A DNA stretch of 64,000 nt, from NCBI RefSeq assembly GCF_025602895.1, contig NW_026516261.1, positions 124,001 to 188,000 of the forward strand, in the 5' to 3' direction. The translations under genes were made by a program, and so were the position numbers. This DNA comes from Polychytrium aggregatum. Its lineage: Eukaryota; Chytridiomycota; Chytridiomycetes; Polychytriales. Under the pieces are notes generated by a model. The model saw only the letters and a program-made list of their open reading frames with translations. It searched no databases and had not been told where the DNA came from. Below are positions 32,401 through 42,761 of the stretch, one piece after another; the stretch's first letter is position 1, and each line of letters begins with the position of its first letter.

Positions 32401-33171
32401 TTCGTTGAAGGCATCGCGGTACTTTGCGATGATGGATCGGTGTTCGGGGGTCAGTGGTTCGAGGACACGGGCAAGTTGGGCAACGGGGTCGTAGGGTTCA
32501 ACAGCAACTGTATTCAAGTCACTGCTCAGAGTACAAACATACACGGCGCCGGGAGTCGAAGCCAGTGCGTTGATCTGCTGGGTCGACATGTGGTACTGGG
32601 ATCGGAGTTCGAGGGTCGTGAGTGGCATTCCGGTGTCGGGTCGCGATGCCGTCCAAGTGTGGTGCTTCCCGTCGATCGAGAACTTGATTCGGTTGGAGGG
32701 CCAGTCGATCTCGGGGTTGGTCTGGTCGAGCCAGTTCTTGCCGAGGATAACGTCCCAGGTGAGTGGCGCGGTGAAGAGGTTGATGCGGGCGTGGTAGTCG
32801 TGGATGGTGAGGTCGACGGGATCGGTGACGGAGGACGGGAAGGACTTGCCGTTGGGCATCGTGACGGCGTTGGCGGTGGTCTTGGTTCGAAGGTCGAGGG
32901 TCGAGGCGAGGGTCTCGGAGATGTGCGAGTTGGTCGCACCAGGGTCGATGAGGACGGTGATCGGGGAGCCGTTGAGGGTGGCGTCGATCACAAGCAGTCC
33001 CTTGCCGTGGTTGGCGGCAATGCGGTGGGGTTCGTCGATGAGAGAGTTGATCAGGTGAGGTCCGGTGGCGAGAGTCAATAGTTCAGCGTCGGGGGTCGGA
33101 GTCGGATGGCGGCAACTCGCCGGGTCCTTCAGAGGTCGTAGTATCCAGGGGTTGCCGCCTCGTCGTTTCCC
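29434..33171 (-). CDS. pol: Pol of B1
   Basis: The -1 frame is entered at the heptamer at 33171-33165. It carries protease (LIDPGATNSHIS), reverse transcriptase (KLDLQRGFHQIRI, YIDD), RNase H (FTDWSESSASIGGWIGQ), integrase (H..H..CDICQRA; ALDFIL; SDHD) and a chromodomain (HEFLLRWQGYDPSYDSW). It is nearly identical to the B2 and B3 proteins, with isolated substitutions (for example GTGLNTLL versus TELNVLL). The frame runs to the stop at 29434. Confidence 0.92.
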   Translation of the reverse strand, partial: GKRRGGNPWILRPLKDPASCRHPTPTPDAELLTLATGPHLINSLIDEPHRIAANHGKGLLVIDATLNGSPITVLIDPGATNSHISETLASTLDLRTKTTANAVTMPNGKSFPSSVTDPVDLTIHDYHARINLFTAPLTWDVILGKNWLDQTNPEIDWPSNRIKFSIDGKHHTWTASRPDTGMPLTTLELRSQYHMSTQQINALASTPGAVYVCTLSSDLNTVAVEPYDPVAQLARVLEPLTPEHRSIIAKYRDAFNELKELPPHRPGIDMNIRLDDSAKPTWSSLYQMSAEELARLKDELDRLLRIGHIRKSVSPFGAPIFWVKQGDKFRLVFDFRALNKITVKDRTALPNMREIIDRLSKCRVFSKLDLQRGFHQIRIADADTPKTAFRTKYGHFEWLVMPFGLANSPSVFQAAMNDIFREFIDDFVFVYIDDILIASEDEDQHIRHIELVLDKIHRHGFKIRPEKCSFFNSTVTYLGFIIGEGRIQVHPSRIDAIKNYPRPTTEHELRSFLGLTNTIMSFVPGYAALAGPLSTLITTRSANSTKSVVWDDNAIAAFEQLKLLSPQSLHMVNPDKDIHLFTDWSESSASIGGWIGQDMDGSGTVRPIAFNSQKLHGSELNYSPYNGELLSITRHLDKFKNYLVGRKVFLHTDQKALKHILDSKTLNKRQQRAIDTMLDFDLEIQWIPGSWNKVADVLSRTPTAISKAVQVSIINAIVNLGPPPDDLLDTIRTQYSSDPILSALISVLRDNSTDGLKPWMKAQLHRFSLRHGILYFDSTRICIPGKDLRISIIKDHHDSVCAAHPGTNTLYKAISTHYYWPAMSKDIAEWVSHCDICQRAKIRRQQAYGHFSRIPVATRKMDTVALDFILGLPPVTDSLSGRTFNSITIFVDSLTKYVVLVPGNKTDSAEDVARQYFRDVFVHFGLAGTFISDHDTRFRSAFWTGLNTLLKTELRIAFAHHHEAAGQVERFVATVAEAIRCSTLALGSRWIDQVPYIQFALNSHSSASTGHSPFFLMHGQHPRTPANTDIIAESNPAAQSIEEMQATLDLVSDNIGKAQDRALYYANRHRRDISYDIGDQVLIDTTAYHFSTDDVTPSKMRMPYLGPFKIIEKIGTTGYRLRLPRTLRFTTELPASALVPYNTPSTDQLVFDEPGPNHNDESVFEAIIGHRINRRRRLPGYRHEFLLRWQGYDPSYDSWAPLAELLDGGLADIHDFLSRNRNLPEMDTLIDLCQAQVQRNSGSKN

Positions 33172-34187
33172 TGATCTTCGTAGAAGGTGGCCTGGTCGGC
33201 GGTCTCGACGATGGCGTTGATGCGGGGCTGGTTCAAGGGACACTGCGAGGCGATGTGGCCGAACTTGCGGCAGCGGAAGCAGCCTCCGTTACGGCGGAGG
33301 TACTCCTTCTCGCGGTCGGTGAGCTTCTTGATCGGGCGCATGTCGACGTTGTCGAGGTCCATGGCGTTGGGGTCACGTGCGGGAGGCTGGGTCGGCTGGA
33401 AGGCGGGACGAGGAGGACGGACCATTGGGCGGAACTGCGGCTGACCAGGTGGAGCGCGGAAGAGAGGAGGTCGCTGGAACTGGAGCTCGCGGAAGGGTTG
33501 ATCGCGGAACTGAGTGCGAGCGGGCTGCTGCATCAGGGGTTGCGATTGACCCATAATGGACTCGTATCGCTCGGCGAGGGCCATGGCATCTTCGAGGGTG
33601 GCTGTGTTGGAGTCAAGCTTCCATTCGACTTCGATGCGCACCCTGTGCTTGAGCTTGGTGAGGTAGCGCTGCAGGTTCTGGCGGTTGTTGCTGAAGTGGG
33701 GCAGCTCGAGGAGGAGATCGCGGAAGCGAGAGTTGAACTGCTCGACGGAGCCGGTGTGGCGCAGTGCTTCGAACTCATCCTCGGTGGTGCGCAGCGAGGT
33801 GGACGGAAGGAAGGTGTCGCGGACGAGGGACAGGACGGCGGCCGGGGTCAGGTTGTCGAGTTGCTTGCCCTGGGACCAGAGGCGCCACCAGGTCTTGGCC
33901 TTGCCCTTGAGGTTCATGGCGACGGTGGCGACAGCGGTGGCGTCATCGAGACTGTGGAAGGCAATGTACTCGGTCATTGAGAAGACAAACTCGTCAACGA
34001 CAGCAGCCTTACGCTCGCCAGTGAAGGCGTCGGGGAGCGGGATCTTGGGACGCTTGAAACCGGGAGGGACCGTGGGGAGATTCGGCTGGGCAGTCAGGGC
34101 GGAGAGGACCAGGGCGCGGTCCTCGAGCGATAGTTGTTCAAGGGCCTGGAGACAGGCATTGACGGCGGGATCGTCCGATGCTACCAT
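33129..34187 (-). CDS. gag: Gag of B1 (352 aa), starting at the LTR/primer-site junction
   Basis: The capsid core includes FVFSMTEYIAFHSLDDATAV, KAKTWWRLWSQ and FNSRFRDLLLELPHFS. The zinc knuckle is CFRCRKFGHIASQC. The ATG uses the last base of the 5' LTR (34187) plus TG of the primer-binding site, so the peptide starts MVAS from the primer-binding site itself. Confidence 0.92.
   Translation of the reverse strand: MVASDDPAVNACLQALEQLSLEDRALVLSALTAQPNLPTVPPGFKRPKIPLPDAFTGERKAAVVDEFVFSMTEYIAFHSLDDATAVATVAMNLKGKAKTWWRLWSQGKQLDNLTPAAVLSLVRDTFLPSTSLRTTEDEFEALRHTGSVEQFNSRFRDLLLELPHFSNNRQNLQRYLTKLKHRVRIEVEWKLDSNTATLEDAMALAERYESIMGQSQPLMQQPARTQFRDQPFRELQFQRPPLFRAPPGQPQFRPMVRPPRPAFQPTQPPARDPNAMDLDNVDMRPIKKLTDREKEYLRRNGGCFRCRKFGHIASQCPLNQPRINAIVETADQATFYEDQGNDEAATPGYYDL
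33165..33171 (-). promoter_or_regulatory. -1 frameshift heptamer of B1
   Basis: G GGA AAC on the minus strand in the gag phase. The GGCGGCAAC / GTTGCCGCC stem lies 5 nt downstream, exactly as in B2 and B3. Confidence 0.85.
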
Positions 34188-34657
34188 GTCAGATCACGGG
34201 ATCAAGAGGAGATCAAAAGAAAAAGATAGAGAAGGGTTTTATTGATCTTAGCGAGGCTAGGATCTAGAGTCAAGTGTGTCTGGGGTCGAAGGTGATGACC
34301 AGAAACATGAGCGGGTGAAGGCGGGCTATTTATCTGTCTGGCGGTCCCGGAGGCGAAGCCTGCCGCAGCGGGGGCGAAGCAGCGGAGGCGGCGGGACAGC
34401 AGCCAGGCAGCAACGGCTAACCGGAGAAACATGTGAAAGTCTGACAAATGCTCGGTGGCTGACAAATGCGGGTGACACAGCGTCTGACTAATGCATGGTC
34501 GATGACAAATGCAGGGAAAACAGAGCGGCGTGTGCAACATGAGAGCAAGGAAAAAGGAAAGGCGTCACAGGACAAAGGAAAAGGAAAGTGTGCGACGCAA
34601 ACAGTGACACAAGTGCGACGGTGCAGCTAGGCGGGCAGAGCGATCTGTGACATAGTG

Positions 34658-34836
34658 GCTCGTACCTCTCCTCACGAGAGAGAGAGTTCCTTATACGAAA
34701 CAAAGGGTGTTTCTACTGCCGCAAAGCCAATGCTGGGCATGTAGCCGCCCGTTGCCCGGAGAAGGAGAGGAACAAGACCCGTCAGAGAATCCCCGTGCGA
34801 CAAGTCACGGCGACCTACGACCCCTACGAGCAAACG
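34658..34836 (+). CDS. gag: Z1 gag, second fragment (zinc knuckle)
   Basis: In frame with the first fragment after removal of B1. It encodes REREFLIRNKG, then a zinc knuckle with wide spacing (CFYCRKANAGHVAARC, CX2CX6HX4C) and a basic tail. It is cut at CAAACG by Y2. Confidence 0.85.
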
Positions 34837-35155
34837 TGTAACGTCCACTACTGGGACGTTGGGGCAAGACGGGGAGGGAGGGGGTACAAGACAAGACAGG
34901 ACGGGGCAGAACAGGGCGGTGCTAGGCTACTCTAGCGGACGGGTGAGCTCGGGGAGCACTTACGTTTATTCACGATAAAACCGAACTCCAGACAAACGGG
35001 GGGGAACGGGGGCAACCCGCAGGTATACCCTGCGGTGGCCTGCCTGCGGTGCGTGAAAACGCAAAGCGCAGCACAGGTCACGACCCACTGCGCCGCGCAG
35101 TACGCGCAGTACGCGCAGCACAGCGTCGGAGATACCATCTCCTACACTCCCACAC

Positions 35156-37542
35156 TTAAGAAGGCTTCCTGCGAGGAGCCCTGCGTGTGCTCTTTATTTG
35201 GGGCTCCTCGAGGTGTTTACCGTATTTACTCAGCTCCTCGGGTGCATGGGACAAGTCCTCCAGTGTTTGCCATGTGTTGCCCGAGTGTGGGTAACCAACC
35301 CACTTGACATAAAACCGAAGTGACCCATCAGCCACTTTCTTGTGCCTCACGATCCTTTCGACTTCATATTCTTGAGTATAGTATTGTCCGAGGTCGTCTT
35401 CCAGTGGTGCGTCGTCCGGGACACCTTCGTCGGCGTCGGGGAACTGTGCTGGACTGCGGGTCGTGTGGCGACGCAGCTTGGACACATGGAAGACAGGATG
35501 GAGCTTGCTTCCAGGTGGCAAGTCCAACAGGTAGTTGAGGGGACTGGGTCGGGCCGCTATCTTGAACGGTCCTCGGTACTTGGGCAACAACTTCTTTGAC
35601 TGGGCTTCGGGGACCTTGATGTTGTCGGCGTCCAGGTAGACAAGGTCTCCAACTTCAAAGGAGACATCCTGGTGTCGGCGGTCGTAGTACTTCGCCATCA
35701 CTTGTTGCGCATCCGTGAGCGCGTCGGCGATCATCTTGTGTCGGACTTGATGATCTTTGACAAAGGCACTTGGTTTGGGAGGCAATCCAGCCGTGGACTC
35801 GGTCAGTGTCAAGGAGGTGGGAACATCAGGCTGGAATCCGTAGAGCGCCTCAAAGGGGCTCAAGCCAGTTGTGCTCGACTTGGCGGTGTTGTATGCAAAC
35901 TCTGCATGACTCAGCTGTATGTCCCAGTCGTCTTGGCTGGTCGAGGCGTATGTCCTCAGGTATTGCTCGAGGGTGCGGATCGTCCGCTCGGACTGTCCAT
36001 CCGTTTGTTGGTGGTGCGAGGTTGACATGTTCAGCTTGGTGCCGAGATGGTCGAACAGACTTGTCCAAAACAAGGAGGTGAATCGGGGGTCTCGATCACT
36101 GACGATGGACTTTGGGAGGCCGTGGTGCTTGAACACATGCTTGAAGAACAGCAGTGCAAGGTCAGGCGCGGAGCATGTCGTCTGGCACGGCACAAAGTGT
36201 GCCATCTTGCTGAACCTGTCGACAAAGACAGCGATTGCATCGTGGTCCAACTTGGTCGTCGGTAGATGCGTGATGAGATCCATGGACATGCTGGTCCAGG
36301 GGCGGTCGGGAACAGGCAGGGGTTGCAGCAATCCTTGCTCTCGGGTCGTGCGTGACTTGACCATCTTGCAGGTATGGCAGGACTCGATGTACTTCTCGAC
36401 GGTGCGCTTCATTCCAGGCCAGTATGCGACTTTGGCCAGTCGGTCGTATGTCTTCTCGACTCCAAAGTGTCCAGCGAGGGGCGAGTCGTGGACCTCTTGG
36501 AGCAACTTGGTCTTCAACGACGGAATGTCCGGCACACAGACACGGCTGTCCTTCTTCAGGAGGAGCAGGCCATCACGCACTGTGTACTCGGATGATTCGT
36601 CGTCCTTGGGGAGCTTAGACACCTTTCGGAACAGTTCTCCGAACTGTTTGTCGTTGGCGATGTTGTCTCGGACAACATCCAGCATCGTGTTGTCGACACT
36701 GACAGTCGACTCGTACAGTGACGCCAATTGGTAGTCGGGGCGTCGGGACAGTGCGTCAGGCACCACATTGAGTTTGCCTTTCTGGTATACAACCTCGTAG
36801 TTGTACTCGGCGAGGAACTCCATCCATCGCGCTTGGCGTCGGCTCAGGTTCTTCTTGGTGTCGAGGTAACGCAGTGACTGGTGGTCCGTCACAATCTTGA
36901 AGGGCTTGGCGGTACCGTGGAGGTACACTCGGAACTTCTGCAGCGCGTAGATGATCGCAAGCTGCTCCTTCTCGTGCACGGGATAGTTGATCTCGTGTTG
37001 GGACAGTTTGCGCGACTCGAAGGCAACGGGCCTTCCCTCCTGCATCAAAACAGCTCCCACCGCAAAGTCGGAGGCGTCGGTGTGCACGGAGACATCCGTG
37101 TTCGGGTCGAACACAGCGAGGACAGGAGCGTTCGTCAAGGCGTGCTTGAGGGTCTCGAACGCTTGGCGTTGTGGGTGGTCCCACACGAAGGGGCACTCTT
37201 TGCGGAGTAGGTCTGTGAGTGGACCGGCAGTGCGCGCCAGATCGGGGATGAATCGGCGGTAGTAGTTGACGAGACCGAGAAACGACTGCACGTCAGAGAC
37301 GCATGCGAGCGGCGGCCACTCGACCACAGACTTGACCTTGGCGGGGTCGACTTCGATTCCTCTTCCTGAGACAACGTGTCCCAGGAACGGGACTTGATTC
37401 TTGAAGAACTCACACTTGGACAGTTTGGCATACAACTTGTGCTCGCGTAGCTTGGCCAGCACGCGGGCGACATGACCTTCATGGGTCGCTTCATCCTTGC
37501 TGTACACAAGGATATCATCCAGGTACACGATGACAGAGTTGT
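35156..37542 (-). CDS. pol: Y2 pol, C-terminal part (RT catalytic site to chromodomain)
   Basis: Reads [20 protein letters not shown] on, through RNase H ([14 protein letters not shown]), integrase and chromodomain, to the stop at 35156. It matches Y1 pol residue for residue as far as read. It is separated from the first part by B2, which landed just before the YLDD motif. The duplication GTTGT is at 37538-37542. Confidence 0.9.
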
Positions 37543-38007
37543 TGTCACAGATCCCTCTGCCCGCTTGGCTGCACCGTCGCACTTGTGTCACTGTTTGCGT
37601 TGCACACTTTCTTTTTCCTTTGTCCTGCGACGCGTTTCCTTTTTCCTTGCTCTCATGTTGCACACGCCGCTCTGTGTTCCCTGCATCTGTCATCGACCAT
37701 GCATTAGTCAGACGCCGTGTCACCCGCATTTGTCAGCCACCGAGCATTTGTCAGACTTTCACATGTTTCTCCGGTTAGCCGCTGCTGCCTGGCTGCTGTC
37801 CCGCCGCCTCCGCTGCTTCGCCCCCGCTGCGGCAGGCTTCGCCTCCGGGACCGCCAGACAGATAAATAGCCCGCCTTCGCCCGCTCATGTTTCTGGTCAT
37901 CACCTTCGACCCCAGACACACTTGACCCAAGATCCTAGCCTCGCTAAGATCAATAAAACCCTTCTCTATCTTCTTCTTTTGACTTCCTCTTGATCCCGTG
38001 ATCTGAC

Positions 38008-39066
38008 ATGGTAGCATCGGACGATCCCGCCGTCAATGCCTGCCTCCAAGCCCTTGAACAACTCTCGCTCGAGGACCGCGCCCTGGTCCTCTCCGCCCTG
38101 ACCGCCCAGCCGAATCTCCCCACGGTCCCTCCCGGTTTCAAGCGTCCCAAGATCCCGCTCCCCGACGCCTTCACTGGCGAGCGTAAGGCTGCTGTCGTTG
38201 ACGAGTTTGTCTTCTCAATGACCGAGTACATTGCCTTCCACAGTCTCGATGACGCCACCGCCGTCGCCACCGTCGCCATGAACCTCAAGGGCAAGGCCAA
38301 GACCTGGTGGCGCCTCTGGTCCCAGGGCAAGCAACTCGACAACCTGACCCCGGCCGCCGTCCTGTCCCTCGTCCGCGACACCTTCCTTCCGTCCACCTCG
38401 CTGCGCACCACCGAGGATGAGTTCGAAGCACTGCGCCACACCGGCTCCGTCGAGCAGTTCAACTCCCGCTTCCGCGATCTCCTCCTCGAGCTGCCCCACC
38501 TCAGCAACAACCGCCAGAACCTGCAGCGCTACCTCACCAAGCTCAAGCACAGGGTGCGCATCGAAGTCGAATGGAAGCTTGACTCCAACACAGCCACCCT
38601 CGAAGATGCCATGGCCCTCGCCGAGCGATACGAGGCCATCATGGGTCAATCGCAACCCCTGATGCAACAGCCCGCTCGCACTCCGTTCCGTGACCAACCC
38701 TTCCGCGAGCTCCCGTTCCAGCGTCCTCCTCTCTTCCGCGCTCCGCCTGGCCAGCCGCAGTTCCGCCCCATGGTCCGTCCTCCTCGTCCCGCCTTCCAGC
38801 CAACCCAGCCTCCCGCACGTGACCCCAACGCCATGGACCTCGACAACGTCGACATGCGCCCGATCAAGAAGCTCACCGACCGCGAGAAGGAGTATCTTCG
38901 CCGCAACGGAGGCTGCTTCCGCTGCCGCAAGTTCGGCCACATCGCCTCGCAGTGTCCCTTGAACCAGCCCCGCATCAACGCTATCGTCGAGACCGCCGAC
39001 CAGGCCACCTTCTACGAAGATCAGGGAAACGACGAGGCGGCAACCCCTGGATCCTACGACCTCTGA
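38008..39066 (+). CDS. gag: Gag of B2 (352 aa)
   Basis: Same layout as B3 Gag. The ATG at 38008 spans the last LTR base and the primer-binding site. Zinc knuckle CFRCRKFGHIASQC near residues 303-316. A few substitutions relative to B1 (HLSNN for HFSNN, YEAIM for YESIM). Confidence 0.92.
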   Translation: MVASDDPAVNACLQALEQLSLEDRALVLSALTAQPNLPTVPPGFKRPKIPLPDAFTGERKAAVVDEFVFSMTEYIAFHSLDDATAVATVAMNLKGKAKTWWRLWSQGKQLDNLTPAAVLSLVRDTFLPSTSLRTTEDEFEALRHTGSVEQFNSRFRDLLLELPHLSNNRQNLQRYLTKLKHRVRIEVEWKLDSNTATLEDAMALAERYEAIMGQSQPLMQQPARTPFRDQPFRELPFQRPPLFRAPPGQPQFRPMVRPPRPAFQPTQPPARDPNAMDLDNVDMRPIKKLTDREKEYLRRNGGCFRCRKFGHIASQCPLNQPRINAIVETADQATFYEDQGNDEAATPGSYDL

Positions 39067-39087
39067 AGGACCCGGCGAGTTGCCGCC
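39024..39087 (+). promoter_or_regulatory. -1 frameshift signal of B2
   Basis: G GGA AAC at 39024-39030, 5-nt spacer, stem GGCGGCAAC (39036-39044) with GTTGCCGCC (39079-39087). Confidence 0.88.
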
Positions 39088-42000
39088 ATCCGACTCCAAC
39101 CCCCGACGCTGAACTATTGACTCTCGCCACCGGACCTCACCTGATCAACTCCCTCATCGACGAACCCCACCGCATTGCCGCCAACCACGGCAAGGGACTG
39201 CTTGTGATCGACGCCACCCTCAACGGCTCCCCGATCACCGTCCTCATCGACCCTGGTGCGACCAACTCGCACATCTCCGAGACCCTCGCCTCGACCCTCG
39301 ACCTTCGAACCAAGACCACCGCCAACGCCGTCACGATGCCCAACGGCAAGTCCTTCCCGTCCTCCGTCACCGATCCCGTCGACCTCACCATCCACGACTA
39401 CCACGCCCGCATCAACCTCTTCACCGCGCCACTCACCTGGGACGTCATCCTCGGCAAGAACTGGCTCGACCAGACCAACCCCGAGATCGACTGGCCCTCC
39501 AACCGAATCAAGTTCTCGATCGACGGGAAGCACCACACTTGGACGGCATCGCGACCCGACTCCGGAATGCCACTCACGACCCTCGAACTCCGATCCCAGT
39601 ACCACATGTCGACCCAGCAGATCAACGCACTCGCCTCGACTCCCGGCGCCGTGTATGTTTGTACTCTGAGCAGTGACTTGAATACAGTTGCTGTTGAACC
39701 CTACGACCCCGTTGCCCAACTCGCCCGTGTCCTCGAACCACTGACCCCCGAACACCGATCCATCGTCGCAAAGTACCGCGATGCCTTCAACGAACTCAAG
39801 GAACTCCCGCCTCACCGACCCGGCATCGACATGAACATCCGACTCGACGACTCTGCCAAGCCAACTTGGTCGTCGCTCTACCAAATGTCGGCCGAAGAAC
39901 TCGCTCGACTCAAAGACGAACTCGACCGATTGCTCCGGATCGGCCACATCCGCAAGTCCGTCTCGCCCTTCGGCGCACCGATCTTCTGGGTCAAGCAGGG
40001 CGACAAGTTCCGACTCGTCTTTGACTTCCGCGCCCTCAACAAGATCACCGTCAAGGACCGCACCGCGCTGCCCAACATGCGCGAGATCATCGACCGCCTG
40101 TCCAAGTGCCGTGTCTTCTCCAAGCTCGACTTGCAACGCGGATTCCACCAGATCCGCATCGCCGACGCCGACACCCCCAAGACGGCCTTCAGGACCAAGT
40201 ACGGCCACTTTGAGTGGCTTGTGATGCCCTTCGGCCTCGCCAACAGTCCCTCCGTGTTCCAAGCCGCGATGAACGACATCTTCCGTGAGTACATCGACGA
40301 CTTTGTCTTTGTCTACATCGACGACATCCTGATCGCATCCGAGAACGAGGACCAGCACATCCGCCACATCGAACTGGTCCTCGACAAGATCCACCGACAC
40401 GGCTTCAAGATCCGACCCGAGAAGTGTTCGTTCTTCAACTCGACCGTCACCTATCTCGGCTTCATCATCGGCGAAGGACGCATCCAAGTGCATCCCTCGC
40501 GCATCGACGCCATCAAGAACTACCCGCGACCAACAACCGAACACGAACTCCGCAGCTTCCTCGGCTTGACCAACACCATCATGAGCTTTGTCCCTGGCTA
40601 CGCTGCCCTCGCCGGTCCGCTCTCGACGCTGATCACCACCCGCTCTGCCAACTCGACCAAGTCCGTCGTCTGGGACGACAACGCCATCGCCGCCTTCGAG
40701 CAGCTCAAGTTGCTCTCGCCTCAGTCGCTGCACATGGTCAACCCGGACAAGGACATTCACCTCTTCACCGACTGGTCCGAGTCAAGCGCATCGATTGGTG
40801 GATGGATCGGCCAGGACATGGACGGATCCGGCACAGTGCGCCCTATCGCCTTCAACTCGCAGAAACTGCACGGATCCGAGCTCAACTACTCGCCCTACAA
40901 CGGCGAGCTGCTATCGATCACCCGCCACCTCGACAAGTTCAAGAACTACCTCGTCGGCCGCAAAGTCTTCCTCCACACCGACCAGAAGGCGCTCAAGCAC
41001 ATCCTCGACTCCAAGACCCTCAACAAGCGCCAACAGCGAGCCATCGACACGATGCTGGACTTTGACCTCGAGATCCAGTGGATCCCCGGCTCGTGGAACA
41101 AGGTCGCCGACGTGCTCTCGCGCACACCGACAGCCATCTCCAAGGCCGTCCAAGTCTCGATCATCAACGCGATTGTCAACCTCGGACCCTCGCCCGACGA
41201 TCTCTTGGACACCATCCGCACTCAGTACAGCTCCGACCCGATCCTGTCAGCACTGATCTCGGCCCTCCGCGACAACTCGACCGACGGACTCAAGCCGTGG
41301 ATGAAGGCACAGCTGCACCGCTTCTCACTTCGACACGGGATTCTCTACTTCGACTCGACCCGCATCTGCATCCCCGGCAAGGACCTCCGCATCTCGATCA
41401 TCAAGGACCACCACGACTCTGTCTGTGCAGCTCACCCCGGCACCAACACGCTCTACAAGGCCATCTCAACCCACTACTACTGGCCCGCCATGTCCAAGGA
41501 CATTGCCGAGTGGGTCTCGCACTGCGACATCTGCCAGCGAGCCAAGATCCGACGACAACAAGCGTACGGCCACTTCTCCCGGATCCCTGTGGCCACCCGC
41601 AAGATGGACACTGTCGCCCTCGACTTCATCCTCGGACTCCCGCCTGTCACGGACTCACTCTCGGGCCGCACCTTCAACTCGATCACGATCTTTGTCGACT
41701 CCCTCACCAAGTACGTCGTCCTGGTCCCCGGCAACAAGACCGACTCGGCCGAAGACGTCGCCCGCCAGTACTTCCGCGATGTCTTTGTGCACTTTGGACT
41801 CGCCGGCACTTTCATCTCCGATCACGACACACGCTTCCGGTCGGCCTTCTGGACAGAACTTAACGTTCTGCTCAAGACCGAACTCCGGATCGCCTTTGCC
41901 CACCACCACGAGGCCGCCGGACAAGTCGAACGCTTTGTGGCGACCGTCGCCGAGGCCATCCGCTGTTCGACTCTGGCCCTCGGCTCCCGCTGGATCGATC

Positions 42001-42761
42001 AAGTGCCATACATCCAGTTCGCGCTCAACTCACACAACTCAGCATCGACTGGACATTCGCCCTTCTTCCTGATGCACGGTCAGCATCCTCGCACCCCTGC
42101 CAACACCGACATCATCGCCGAGTCCAACCCCGCAGCACAGTCGATCGAGGAGATGCAAGCGACTCTGGACTTGGTCTCGGACAACATCGGCAAGGCCCAG
42201 GACCGGGCCCTGTACTACGCCAACCGACATCGACGCGATATCAGCTACGACATTGGCGACCAAGTCCTGATCGACACGACCGCGTACCACTTCAGCACGG
42301 ACGACGTCACACCCTCCAAGATGCGGATGCCGTACTTGGGACCCTTCAAGATCGTCGAGAAGATCGGGACGACTGGATATCGACTTCGACTCCCGAGGAC
42401 CCTTCGATTCACAACCGAACTCCCAGCTTCCGCCCTCGTCCCGTACAACACACCATCGACCGACCAACTTGTGTTTGACGAACCCGGACCCAATCGCAAC
42501 GACGAATCAGTGTTCGAAGCGATCATTGGACACAGGATCAACCGACGACGTCGACTTCCTGGATATCGACACGAGTTCCTGCTCCGCTGGCAGGGATACG
42601 ACCCATCGTACGACTCGTGGGCACCACTGGCCGAACTCTTGGATGGAGGACTCGCAGACATCCACGACTTTCTCAGCCGCAACCGCAACCTTCCTGAAAT
42701 CGACTCACTGATCGACCTTTGCCAAGCACAAGTGCAACGCAACTCGGGATCGAAGAATTGA
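39024..42761 (+). CDS. pol: Pol of B2
   Basis: Intact frame from the slippery site to the stop at 42761, with the domain order given for B3. Differences from B3 are isolated, for example LIASENEDQ for LIASEDEDQ and PEIDSLIDL for PEMDTLIDL. Confidence 0.92.
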   Translation, partial: GKRRGGNPWILRPLKDPASCRHPTPTPDAELLTLATGPHLINSLIDEPHRIAANHGKGLLVIDATLNGSPITVLIDPGATNSHISETLASTLDLRTKTTANAVTMPNGKSFPSSVTDPVDLTIHDYHARINLFTAPLTWDVILGKNWLDQTNPEIDWPSNRIKFSIDGKHHTWTASRPDSGMPLTTLELRSQYHMSTQQINALASTPGAVYVCTLSSDLNTVAVEPYDPVAQLARVLEPLTPEHRSIVAKYRDAFNELKELPPHRPGIDMNIRLDDSAKPTWSSLYQMSAEELARLKDELDRLLRIGHIRKSVSPFGAPIFWVKQGDKFRLVFDFRALNKITVKDRTALPNMREIIDRLSKCRVFSKLDLQRGFHQIRIADADTPKTAFRTKYGHFEWLVMPFGLANSPSVFQAAMNDIFREYIDDFVFVYIDDILIASENEDQHIRHIELVLDKIHRHGFKIRPEKCSFFNSTVTYLGFIIGEGRIQVHPSRIDAIKNYPRPTTEHELRSFLGLTNTIMSFVPGYAALAGPLSTLITTRSANSTKSVVWDDNAIAAFEQLKLLSPQSLHMVNPDKDIHLFTDWSESSASIGGWIGQDMDGSGTVRPIAFNSQKLHGSELNYSPYNGELLSITRHLDKFKNYLVGRKVFLHTDQKALKHILDSKTLNKRQQRAIDTMLDFDLEIQWIPGSWNKVADVLSRTPTAISKAVQVSIINAIVNLGPSPDDLLDTIRTQYSSDPILSALISALRDNSTDGLKPWMKAQLHRFSLRHGILYFDSTRICIPGKDLRISIIKDHHDSVCAAHPGTNTLYKAISTHYYWPAMSKDIAEWVSHCDICQRAKIRRQQAYGHFSRIPVATRKMDTVALDFILGLPPVTDSLSGRTFNSITIFVDSLTKYVVLVPGNKTDSAEDVARQYFRDVFVHFGLAGTFISDHDTRFRSAFWTELNVLLKTELRIAFAHHHEAAGQVERFVATVAEAIRCSTLALGSRWIDQVPYIQFALNSHNSASTGHSPFFLMHGQHPRTPANTDIIAESNPAAQSIEEMQATLDLVSDNIGKAQDRALYYANRHRRDISYDIGDQVLIDTTAYHFSTDDVTPSKMRMPYLGPFKIVEKIGTTGYRLRLPRTLRFTTELPASALVPYNTPSTDQLVFDEPGPNRNDESVFEAIIGHRINRRRRLPGYRHEFLLRWQGYDPSYDSWAPLAELLDGGLADIHDFLSRNRNLPEIDSLIDLCQAQVQRNSGSKN

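Larger units (their letters stand above)
28934..34652 (-). mobile_element. B1: full-length family B chromoviral LTR retrotransposon, 5719 bp, inserted in Z1 gag
   Basis: LTRs 28934-29399 (3') and 34187-34652 (5'), 466 bp each, appear identical. Five-base target duplications TAGTG flank it. The polypurine tract (reverse of CCCCCCCAG, about 29401-29409) adjoins the 3' LTR. Both frames are intact. Confidence 0.95.

Noticed and set aside
31435-33081. Antisense open frame of about 548 codons in all B pol copies (also at 39114-40760, 58014-59660 and in B4)
   Set aside because: Conserved only because the sense pol sequence is conserved. Val/Asp/Gly/Glu-rich composition is a by-product of the sense codon use, with no motif. 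It could be revisited if antisense transcripts exist.
37543-38008. CRISPR-like or satellite interpretation of the recurrent 466-bp blocks
   Set aside because: Each block is a terminal repeat bounded by TG...CA with an adjoining primer-binding site or polypurine tract and 5-bp target duplications, so they are LTRs.
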